Below are positions 39,212 through 46,222 of a stretch of DNA of 64,000 nucleotides, piece by piece (within the stretch, counting starts at the first letter, position 1; each line of letters opens with the position of its first letter). Below the pieces are notes generated by a model. That model was not told the origin of the DNA and did not search any database. It saw only the letters and a list, made by a program, of their open reading frames with translations. Source of the DNA: Bifidobacterium bifidum ATCC 29521 = JCM 1255 = DSM 20456 (GTDB lineage Bacteria > Actinomycetota > Actinomycetes > Actinomycetales > Bifidobacteriaceae); NCBI RefSeq assembly GCF_001025135.1, contig NZ_AP012323.1, positions 806,001 through 870,000 of the forward strand, in the 5' to 3' direction. The position numbers were made by a program, and so were the translations under genes.

Positions 39212-39832
39212 TCAGCGATTCAGCAGGTTCGAAATCGGCTTGTACACCAGGAACGTGACCACGCCGTGAATCACGAACTTGATCAGGTTGAACGGCAGCA
39301 GTGCGGGAACGATGATGGCCGCCACCTCGGAGACCGGCCAGCCGGTGTAGATCGGCGTGATGACCAGATTGCCGGCGATGGCCGCGACCAAGGCCAGCAG
39401 GGCACCGACGACCAAACCGATGACAGCGCCCTTGCGCGTGTGCACGTGGCGATAGATGAGCGCCGCCGGCACCGACAGCGTCAAAGCCACCAGCACGGCC
39501 ATCAGCGTGCCCCACGGGTCCATGAACACGTGCGGTACGAAGCCGAGCACACTGACGATCGCGGCTGCGGCCGGGCCGTACGCGAAGCCGGCGATCAGGC
39601 ACACGATGCCGGACGGGTCGTATTTGAGGAACGAGAACGCCGGGTTCGGCAGGATCGGGAACGAGATGAAGCTGGTCGCCATCGCCAGCGCCACGAACAG
39701 CGCGTACATGGCGATGCGGCGGGTCGACCAGCGGCCGGAATCGGCGACGCCGGTCGAATGCGCCAAATCCGGGCGCGTCGGCTTGGCCGCGTTCGACGAA
39801 TCGGCTGAATTGGGTTGCGAAGATACACTCAT
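39212..39832 (-). CDS. ribU: ECF transporter S component, RibU-type riboflavin transporter
   Basis: A 206-residue membrane protein. After a polar N-terminus of about 40 residues it has roughly six helices (ALFVALAMATSFISFPI, GIVCLIAGFAYGPAAAAIVSVLGF and so on), as in ECF S-components. An FMN riboswitch directly upstream strongly implies riboflavin as substrate. GGAG seven bases before the ATG of MSVSSQP sets the start; an in-frame ATG seven codons earlier lies inside the riboswitch end. The fused ECF module downstream supplies the energy. Confidence 0.9.
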   Translation of the reverse strand: MSVSSQPNSADSSNAAKPTRPDLAHSTGVADSGRWSTRRIAMYALFVALAMATSFISFPILPNPAFSFLKYDPSGIVCLIAGFAYGPAAAAIVSVLGFVPHVFMDPWGTLMAVLVALTLSVPAALIYRHVHTRKGAVIGLVVGALLALVAAIAGNLVITPIYTGWPVSEVAAIIVPALLPFNLIKFVIHGVVTFLVYKPISNLLNR

Positions 39833-39842
39833 GGTGAGCTCC

Positions 39843-39985
39843 GTTTCTTCCATCCGGACTTTGACCGTTGGCTCCGGATTCCCACCGGATCAGCCGCTTG
39901 CGCGGGTCGCGGGCTGCCGCGGCCGCCGTTATGAATCCCGGCTCCGCAGGTCACCGCCAGTAAGGAATTGCACCTTCCCTGAAAC
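39843..39985 (-). promoter_or_regulatory. FMN riboswitch (RFN element)
   Basis: Read on the minus strand, conserved RFN segments occur in order: TTACTGGCGGT, AGCCCGCGA, GATCCGGTGGGAATCCGG, AACGGTCAAAGTCCGGATG and GGAAGAA just before the ribU ribosome-binding site. The closeness of its 3' end to GGAG suggests control of translation initiation when FMN is bound, although transcriptional control cannot be excluded. Confidence 0.92.
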
Positions 39986-40119
39986 TTGCTTGACCATGTA
40001 TACGCCGGGGTGTGGATGATTGACGTAACGTTGCCCACATAGCGAACATGAGGCATCCATGCGCGTAGGTGGCCCCATCCACTACGTTGTGCCGGTTTTC
40101 GCGCTGCATACCGGCGCAA

Positions 40120-40149
40120 TTGCCCATTTCGACACGATTTCGTTATACA
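40120..40149 (+). promoter_or_regulatory. Candidate promoter of ppgK
   Basis: TTGCCC (40120-40125), 18-nt spacer, TATACA (40144-40149; the run reads TATACAAT). The predicted leader is about 50 nt and contains AGGAGG before the start. The remainder of the gap 39986-40119 shows no other clear signal. Confidence 0.5.
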
Positions 40150-40206
40150 ATTTCGCGTACAGCCACTATGACGTGCGTGTCGCACACCATCCAACAGGAG
40201 GTCATG

Positions 40207-40968
40207 ATGATTGATACCGCTCAAGCGTTTGGCGTGGATATCGGCGGATCCGGTATCAAGGCCGCTCCGGTCGACCTGAACAAGGGGGAGTTCGCCGAGC
40301 CCAGGCTGAAGATCCTCACCCCGTCCGAGTCCACCCCGCAGGCGATCGGATCGGTGCTGCGCAAGCAGCTCGAACATTTCGAGATTCCGGAGACGGCTCC
40401 GGTCGGCATCTCTTTCCCCGCTCCGGTCAAGCCCGGCCAGAAGCTGAATTGGATCGCCAACCTCGACCAGTCGTGGGTAGGCGTCGACATCACCGAGGCG
40501 CTGTCCGAGGAGTGCGGCCGTCCGGTCACGGTCGTCAATGACGCCGATGCCGCCGGCTTGGCGGAACAGCAGTTCGGCGCGGCCAAGGGTCAGGAGGGTC
40601 TGGTCGTCGTGACCACGCTCGGTACCGGCATCGGCACGGCGCTGATCTATGACGGCGTGCTCATCCCGAACACCGAGCTCGGCCACATCGAGCTGGAGGG
40701 CGGCAAGGGCGACGCCGAGCGCTACGCATCCTCCGCGGTGCGCGAGCGCAAGGAGCTCAGCTACAAGAAGTGGGCCAAGCGTCTGACCAAGTACTACAGC
40801 CTGATCGAAAAGTACTTCAGCCCCTCGCTGATCGTCATCGGTGGTGGCGTGAGCCGCAAGAGCGACAACTTCGTGCCGTTTATCGACATCGATACGCCGA
40901 TCGTCCCCGCGAAGCTGCGCAACGAGGCCGGCATCATCGGTGCCGCCTACTACGCCAGCACCAAGTAG
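40207..40968 (+). CDS. ppgK: Polyphosphate glucokinase
   Basis: A 253-residue ROK-like kinase that phosphorylates glucose with polyphosphate (and usually ATP). The phosphate-binding loop FGVDIGGSGIKAAPVDL is the PpgK form; VVNDADAAGLAEQQFG and TTLGTGIGTALIYDG carry the sugar-binding Asn/Asp and the second phosphate motif; ELGHIELEGGKGDAERYAS follows. Length and motifs fit actinobacterial enzymes. AGGAGG lies five bases before ATG 40207; ATG 40204 is the alternative. In a glucose-fermenting bifidobacterium this enzyme links stored polyphosphate to sugar entry. Confidence 0.94.
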   Translation: MIDTAQAFGVDIGGSGIKAAPVDLNKGEFAEPRLKILTPSESTPQAIGSVLRKQLEHFEIPETAPVGISFPAPVKPGQKLNWIANLDQSWVGVDITEALSEECGRPVTVVNDADAAGLAEQQFGAAKGQEGLVVVTTLGTGIGTALIYDGVLIPNTELGHIELEGGKGDAERYASSAVRERKELSYKKWAKRLTKYYSLIEKYFSPSLIVIGGGVSRKSDNFVPFIDIDTPIVPAKLRNEAGIIGAAYYASTK

Positions 40969-41049
40969 CGCAGAGGGCACAGGCACATACATTCGCACGC
41001 CACACCTTGGCCGACCATCGTCCCGGCAATGCAGGACGCATGGTCGCGG

Positions 41050-41055
41050 TAGGGT
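41050..41055 (+). promoter_or_regulatory. Candidate -10 hexamer of the aminotransferase gene (leaderless)
   Basis: TAGGGT ends 6 nt before the GTG start; no Shine-Dalgarno sequence fits in the AGTGGC interval. Confidence 0.5.
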
Positions 41056-41061
41056 AGTGGC

Positions 41062-42252
41062 GTGCGTTTTTCTTCCCGAGTAGATCTGAGCGAGCCCAAT
41101 CCCATAGCCGCAGCCGAGACACATTGCCGGCGCGAAGGCATGCCCCTGGGCAAGCTCAACGATTCCAATCCCACACGTCACGGACTTGCACCGGCACTGG
41201 TGCCGGGCACGTACACCGCCGACCCGAGAGGCCCGCGACCCGCACGGGAGGCGCTGGCCTCCTTCCTGACCGAGCTTCACCGGGGCGCCGAAGGTGCCGG
41301 CACCGCGCCGGCGGCGGATCCGAATCGCCTCTATCTGCTGAGTTCCACGTCACAGGCGTACTCGTGGCTCATGAAGCTGCTGTGTGACGCGGGCGATGCG
41401 GTGCTCGCCCCCAAGCCGGGGTATCCGCTGATCGAATCCATCGCCCGCCTGGAATGCGTCGACACTATCGAATACCAGCTGCGTTTCGACGGGTCATGGT
41501 ACATCGACGTCGCCGAGTTGCGCGCGCTGCTGGACGGGCCGCAGGGGGCGCGTATACGCGCTTTGGTGCTCATCAACCCCAACAATCCGACCGGGTCCTA
41601 CGTCAAGGCGGGGGAGCGCGAGCAGCTCGTCGGCCTGTGCCGCGAGCGCGGTGTCGCCATCATCGCCGACGAGGTGTTCTACGATTACGCACTGGAGCCG
41701 TTCCCCGGCAATGCACGGCTCGCCGGCGAGGCGGGGGCGCTGACGTTCGCGTTGGATGGGTTCTCGAAGATGCTCGCCGCGCCCCATGCCAAGGTCGGCT
41801 GGATTCAGGTGTCGGGCCCTGAGACGGACGTTCGCGAGGCCATGCGTCGGCTGGATGTCATCGCCGACGACTACCTGCCGATGAGCGACATCATCGCCTC
41901 CCGCATCCCGGACCTGTTGGAGGCGGCGAAGGTCCAGACCGACCTCGTGCGCGGCCGGGTGCAGGGCAATCTCAGGGCACTGCACCGCATGCTGGAGTCC
42001 GACCCGCTCGGCGTCGTCTCCGTGCTGCGGGCCGAGGGCGGCTGGAACGTGCTGCTGCGCGTGCCGGGCGTCATCGATGAGAACGAGCTGGTGCTGCACA
42101 TGATTGACGCGCATGGCGTCTCCGGCCAGCCCGGCTATTTCTTCGACATGGCCTCGAACGGCTATCTGGCCATATCGCTGCTGCCCGAACCGGACGAATT
42201 CGCGCATAACGTGCGCGTCGTGCTGGACTCGGTGGCCGAATTGCTGGGGTGA
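41062..42252 (+). CDS. Class I/II pyridoxal-phosphate aminotransferase
   Basis: A 396-residue fold-type I aminotransferase. It contains the NPNNPTGSYV substrate/PLP loop (about residues 172-181), DEVFYDYAL where the Asp binds the pyridine nitrogen, and the Schiff-base Lys236 in DGFSKMLAAPHAKVGW. The start is GTG, placed by a -10 hexamer six bases before it. The amino acid substrate cannot be read from the sequence. It is monocistronic and convergent with the ABC ATPase gene across a large palindrome. Confidence 0.9.
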   Translation: MRFSSRVDLSEPNPIAAAETHCRREGMPLGKLNDSNPTRHGLAPALVPGTYTADPRGPRPAREALASFLTELHRGAEGAGTAPAADPNRLYLLSSTSQAYSWLMKLLCDAGDAVLAPKPGYPLIESIARLECVDTIEYQLRFDGSWYIDVAELRALLDGPQGARIRALVLINPNNPTGSYVKAGEREQLVGLCRERGVAIIADEVFYDYALEPFPGNARLAGEAGALTFALDGFSKMLAAPHAKVGWIQVSGPETDVREAMRRLDVIADDYLPMSDIIASRIPDLLEAAKVQTDLVRGRVQGNLRALHRMLESDPLGVVSVLRAEGGWNVLLRVPGVIDENELVLHMIDAHGVSGQPGYFFDMASNGYLAISLLPEPDEFAHNVRVVLDSVAELLG

Positions 42253-42262
42253 TTGTCGAAGG

Positions 42263-42368
42263 ACGCTCTCAAAACTCGCAGATACAGATTCCACGTTTTC
42301 TGCGTTTTGGCCATTTTCCGCCGTTTTCGCGTAAAAGCGGAAAACGTATCTGCGAGTTTTGAGAGCGT
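42263..42368. repeat. 106-nt palindrome with perfect 23-bp arms
   Basis: Arms at 42263-42285 and 42346-42368 are exact reverse complements (core TCTCAAAACTCGCAGATAC). The 60-nt centre contains a second, imperfect pair (GTTTTCTGCGTTTT / AAAAGCGGAAAAC). It lies between two convergent genes, so it can act as a bidirectional terminator, but the size and perfection resemble a mobile palindromic unit. Confidence 0.85.
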
Positions 42369-42376
42369 GCTTTCCG

Positions 42377-43165
42377 CTATCGTGCCACTTTGGACCGAAT
42401 CAGGTCCTCATAGAACGCGGCCGCGGCGGCAGGTTCCCCGTCGAATACCACCGCGTGGTCGTCGACCACCAGCGCCCGGTCGATCGCGTACTGCGGCCGT
42501 GTGATCATGTCCACGTCATGCGTGGCGAAAATGACCTGCTTGTTGTAGCCGAACAGCGCCTTCGCCACGTGGGCCGAGCCGATCTCGTCCAGGCCCTTGG
42601 TGGGCTCGTCCGCCACGATCGCCGCGGGGGAGAAGCTCAACGCGCTGGCGATGGCGAGCAGGTGCCGCTGCTCGCTGTTGAGCGAGCTGGCCGACTGCCG
42701 AGCCACGGTGCTGAGCCCGAAATGCGCGAACAGGTTGCCGACGATGGCCAGCCGCTCTGATTCGGGCACCTTGTGCTTTTTCAACGGCTGGTCGATCGCC
42801 TCGCGGATGGTCGCCGCACGGTAGTAACTGTCGGGGATCTCCTCGCGGCGGACACGCCCGACGATGTCCTCGATGCGTTTGAGATCACGCTTGACGGCGG
42901 GGCTGAGCGCGGTCTCGCCAGCGGTGATGGAGACGGATCCGCTCGTGGCGGCCAATGCTCCGTCGAGCAGCTTGAGCAGCGTGGTCTTGCCGGCGCCGTT
43001 CAGCCCGATGACCGCCACGCGCCTGTCATCGGGCGTGATCGTCAGCGATGTGGGAAGAAGCCCGACGGAACCGTCCTCATAGGTGTGTCCGGCTTGGTCC
43101 AGCGTGAAGGTCACCTGCGATGGCAAGGCTTCGTCCTTGCCGAAGAGCGAGTCAAAAAGTCCCAT
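42377..43165 (-). CDS. ABC-type ATPase with degenerate signature motif
   Basis: A 262-residue single ABC ATPase domain related to CbiO/EcfA-type subunits. Walker A is GLNGAGKTT, Walker B AAIVADEPTKGLDE and the switch His FATHD. The signature that is normally LSGGQ reads LNSEQ (SASSLNSEQRHLLAIAS), so the transphosphate contact is altered. No permease is adjacent. The start MGLFDSLF follows a -10 hexamer by 7 nt, with AGGAG too close to serve as a normal site. It could be an orphan ECF-type ATPase or a non-transport ABC protein. Confidence 0.82.
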   Translation of the reverse strand: MGLFDSLFGKDEALPSQVTFTLDQAGHTYEDGSVGLLPTSLTITPDDRRVAVIGLNGAGKTTLLKLLDGALAATSGSVSITAGETALSPAVKRDLKRIEDIVGRVRREEIPDSYYRAATIREAIDQPLKKHKVPESERLAIVGNLFAHFGLSTVARQSASSLNSEQRHLLAIASALSFSPAAIVADEPTKGLDEIGSAHVAKALFGYNKQVIFATHDVDMITRPQYAIDRALVVDDHAVVFDGEPAAAAAFYEDLIRSKVAR

Positions 43166-43172
43166 GACTCCT

Positions 43173-43178
43173 ATAGTA
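43173..43178 (-). promoter_or_regulatory. Candidate -10 hexamer of the ABC ATPase gene (leaderless)
   Basis: TACTAT on the minus strand ends 7 nt before the ATG. Confidence 0.5.
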
Positions 43179-43212
43179 GCGGCATCGGCGCATTCGCATC
43201 GGCCCGCATCGC

Positions 43213-43256
43213 GAGAAGGCCCGGCGGCCGCCGGTACGCGGTCGTCGGGCCTTCTC
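43213..43256 (-). terminator. Hairpin downstream of the arylsulfotransferase remnant
   Basis: GAGAAGGCCCG / CGGGCCTTCTC, exact 11-bp arms with a GC-rich 22-nt middle. Probably a terminator of the remnant's original gene. Confidence 0.7.
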
Positions 43257-43285
43257 GTCATGGCCTGCGGGCGATCGTCTTCGCG

Positions 43286-43834
43286 TCAGGCGAAATAGAA
43301 GCCCTTGAAATCGTACTGGTACACGCGGTACTGCGAGCGGGAGTCCTTGTCCTTGGAGGACTTGGCCGTGCTGATGTCGGCGATGGTGGTCCAGTCGTAG
43401 TCGGGCCGGGTCATCGCGTAGCCGAAGTCGTTGTCGAACATGTAGATGTAGTACTGGCCGTCGGGCAGCAGCTGGATGGTGTTGAAGTGGATCCAGTCCC
43501 AGCGCCCGGATGCGGTCGGATCGGATTCATCGATGCCGGAGTGGCCGGTGGAAGCCTTGTAATCGGGGAACATCTCGCCGAAGTCGACGAGCTTCGTCAC
43601 CTTGCCAGTGCTCGTGTTGACCTTGATGGCCTGGTCCTGCACGGCATGGTCGGATCGTGTCAGGTCGGTGGCGAGGGAGACGATGTTGCCGTCATCGTCG
43701 AGCGCGTAGTCGTGGTGGAGGATGAACCGGTCACCCAGGTCGATGATCTTCTCCAGCTTTCCGAACCGGTTCATGCCGACGAAATGCTTGGTCGACGCGG
43801 AGAACCACATGAGCCCGTTGTCGTCGAACAGCAG
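43286..43834 (-). pseudogene. Arylsulfotransferase (ASST family) remnant
   Basis: The frame reads LLFDDNGLMWFSASTKHFVGMNRFGKL, then LGDRFILHHDYALDDDGNIVSLATD, HSGIDESDPTASGRWDWIHFNTIQLL, and ends YYIYMFDNDFGYAMTRPDYDW and a C-terminal tail. This matches parts of ASST-type enzymes. About the first half of the normal ~600-residue protein is missing, and the text jumps directly from FNTIQLL to the near-C-terminal PDGQYYIYMF, so a middle block also appears deleted. No start codon precedes the homologous region. I regard it as a decayed gene. Confidence 0.7.
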
Positions 43835-43979
43835 CCGTTGCGAGCGGTAGCACGGTAATAATACGCAGAGGAAACGCTATGTGTTGTCTGGCGATTTCCT
43901 GAATCGCATGAATGTCGATTATGGCGGGCGGCTTATACGTGTCGCGGTCCGGTGCCGTCCGCGACACGCCCGCGGGCGT

Positions 43980-46202
43980 CTACAGCCTGAACCAGGCGAC
44001 GACCGTGTCGTAGAGGACCGGATTGTTGTTGATCAGCGAGTCGTCGCGGCCCGGGATGAAGCAGGCCAGCACAGCCAGGATGATGGATGCCATCAGCACC
44101 GCCACAACCAGTCCGCGGACGCATGCGAGCACCATCGGGTGACGCTTCGTGACGTCTCGCCGAGGCTCGTTGCGTTCCGACGGATCGGGCGCACCAGCCG
44201 CGATCGCGTCGCCACCGGGATGCATGAGATACAGCATCGGCGCCAGCGCGGCGATCGCCATCATCCACCCGAAATCGCAGATGTAGCGCCATCCCAGGCC
44301 CGCGGTGTGGCTGTCGAACACCGCCAGCAGCACCGCCAGGGCCAGGGAGCACGTGGCGAGCCCCCAGTAACCCGACCTGTGCATCCTGCGTCGCAGGAAC
44401 GGGGCCGCCAGCGCGAGCAGCAGCAGCGGGCATGTCGCGAACAGGCCGCCGGCCATCAGCTCGTAATAGCCCCATTCGCGGAACGCTATGGGCGTCATGC
44501 CAATGAAGGGGAACTCCGACGTGAACCGCAACGGCAGGAACAGGTAGGCGCCCACCGACGGCAGGAAATTGGCCGTCGGCTGCACGAACCTGGTCATGTC
44601 GGTGACGGTCATCTGGTAGTCATTGCCGAAATCCAGCGGCGACCCGAACCGGGCGACGTTGTAGGCCATCAGCGGCAGCACCACGATCAGGGCGGGGATG
44701 ATGACGGCGGCCGGCGCTCGCAGGGCCCTTCGCGGGGGCAGGGAGCGGCTTTTCAACCCCTGCAGCAGCGAGGTGATCTGCGGCCAGAAGATCGGGAAGC
44801 ACAGCAGCGCGGACAGCGCGAACGTGGGCCGGCATCCGAAATTCGCCGCGATGCATGCCGCGCCGGCGGCGAGATAGCGCAGCGATAGTGGTTGGGCGCC
44901 CGCGACCGACCAGCTGCCCACATGGACGTGCTCCCCGCGCCCGGGATGCCGTTCGGGTGTCGCTTTGAGCCACAGCCACAGGCCGAGCGTCGTGAACATC
45001 AGGGATGCGGCGAAGGGCACGGAGTAGAAATTCAGGCGGAAATGCAGATAACTGGCGTTCGAGCCGAGCAGGAACATCACGATGACGATGGACGTGGCCG
45101 CCACCGATGCGTTCGGGCACAGACGGTGCGTCAGCCGTATCACCAGCAGGCATGCGAAGACGGCGAACAGGAACATCATCAGCAGTATGCACACGGACGT
45201 GGGCAGCATCATGCCGCCGGGCGTCCATAGGGACGTTATCGCACGGAACGGCAGGAAGAACAGCACCACGGGCACCACGCCGAAATACGAATACCAGTGG
45301 CCGCCATAGAAGGCATAATCCCAGAATATCTGCGTCTTGCCGGATTCGAACAGCTGACCGCGCACCAGGATGTCATGCGGGTTCGCAGCCTGCGCCAGCT
45401 CGGGGGAGACCGGCAGATCCAGCCACACGCGGCCGTTCAGCAGCGACTGCGCGACATGGTCGTACTGGTCGAAGTCGTAGGTGTAGCCATGCGGGTTGGG
45501 GAACACCAGCGGCCCGGAGACGAGGAATTCGCCGACGATGCGCACCATGGTATAGATGGCCAGCGGGGCGAGGAATGCCACGAGCGCCCACCGCTGCCGT
45601 ACGCTCGCAGGATTGAGCCGTATGCGCCACAACGCGGAGCCGGGTCGCCACAGCGCGACCAGTAGCGCCACCGCGGCCATGATCGACACGCGCAGCCAAC
45701 TGAACTCGAAGGGAACCCGAACGTTAGCTCTGACCGCGGAGAACGGGATACGAGAGCCCACGGGCTCCTCGATCCACAGGCGAACCGAGCTGCCCGGCTT
45801 CACCTTAAGGTACAGCGAGCGCGGCGCCGACGTGGAGACGGAGGTGATCTCGCCGGCGCGCGAATCGGTGTCGGCGCGCACGAACACGTTGTTCGCCGCT
45901 TTGACGTCGCCTCCTTCGGGCGTGTTCGCCGTCTCGATGCGCACGTATGACGACGTGCCGTCCGCACTCACTTCCATGTACGCCGACGTCGGGTCGGTGA
46001 CGGTGAGGATGCCGTCCTCGCCGCGTTTGAGACCGTCTCCCATGACGTTCGTCGCCGCGGCGGAATCGGTGCTGGCACCGAGCGTGGTCCAGAACGGCAT
46101 GTTGAACGCCACGCATTCGATCACCAGGATCGCCAGCAGCGCCACAAGCATGGCTGGCAGTGACCGTCGCATGTGGTCTCGGGAAATGACGGAAGAACGC
46201 AC
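43980..46202 (-). CDS. Large polytopic membrane protein, GT-C-like
   Basis: A 740-residue protein with an N-terminal helix, an extracytoplasmic domain of about 130 residues (residues ~35-170), and some 11-12 further hydrophobic helices. The layout (FVFPNPHGYTYDFDQYDHVAQSLLNGRVWLDLP after the second helix block) resembles membrane glycosyltransferases of the GT-C class, but I see no decisive catalytic motif. A likely GTG start lies 6 nt after a TAGAAT hexamer; an in-frame ATG follows 10 codons later. It is divergent from the 1169-residue protein gene, separated by 20 nt. Possible role in cell-wall glycan or lipid glycosylation is inference. Confidence 0.75.
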   Translation of the reverse strand: MRSSVISRDHMRRSLPAMLVALLAILVIECVAFNMPFWTTLGASTDSAAATNVMGDGLKRGEDGILTVTDPTSAYMEVSADGTSSYVRIETANTPEGGDVKAANNVFVRADTDSRAGEITSVSTSAPRSLYLKVKPGSSVRLWIEEPVGSRIPFSAVRANVRVPFEFSWLRVSIMAAVALLVALWRPGSALWRIRLNPASVRQRWALVAFLAPLAIYTMVRIVGEFLVSGPLVFPNPHGYTYDFDQYDHVAQSLLNGRVWLDLPVSPELAQAANPHDILVRGQLFESGKTQIFWDYAFYGGHWYSYFGVVPVVLFFLPFRAITSLWTPGGMMLPTSVCILLMMFLFAVFACLLVIRLTHRLCPNASVAATSIVIVMFLLGSNASYLHFRLNFYSVPFAASLMFTTLGLWLWLKATPERHPGRGEHVHVGSWSVAGAQPLSLRYLAAGAACIAANFGCRPTFALSALLCFPIFWPQITSLLQGLKSRSLPPRRALRAPAAVIIPALIVVLPLMAYNVARFGSPLDFGNDYQMTVTDMTRFVQPTANFLPSVGAYLFLPLRFTSEFPFIGMTPIAFREWGYYELMAGGLFATCPLLLLALAAPFLRRRMHRSGYWGLATCSLALAVLLAVFDSHTAGLGWRYICDFGWMMAIAALAPMLYLMHPGGDAIAAGAPDPSERNEPRRDVTKRHPMVLACVRGLVVAVLMASIILAVLACFIPGRDDSLINNNPVLYDTVVAWFRL

Positions 46203-46207
46203 CCCAT

Positions 46208-46214
46208 TATTCTA
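46208..46214. promoter_or_regulatory. Overlapping divergent -10 hexamers
   Basis: On the plus strand TATTCT (46208-46213) ends 9 nt before ATG 46223. On the minus strand TAGAAT (46209-46214) ends 6 nt before GTG 46202. The two hexamers share five base pairs, so only one polymerase could bind at a time. Confidence 0.5.
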
Positions 46215-46222
46215 TCGGCTTC

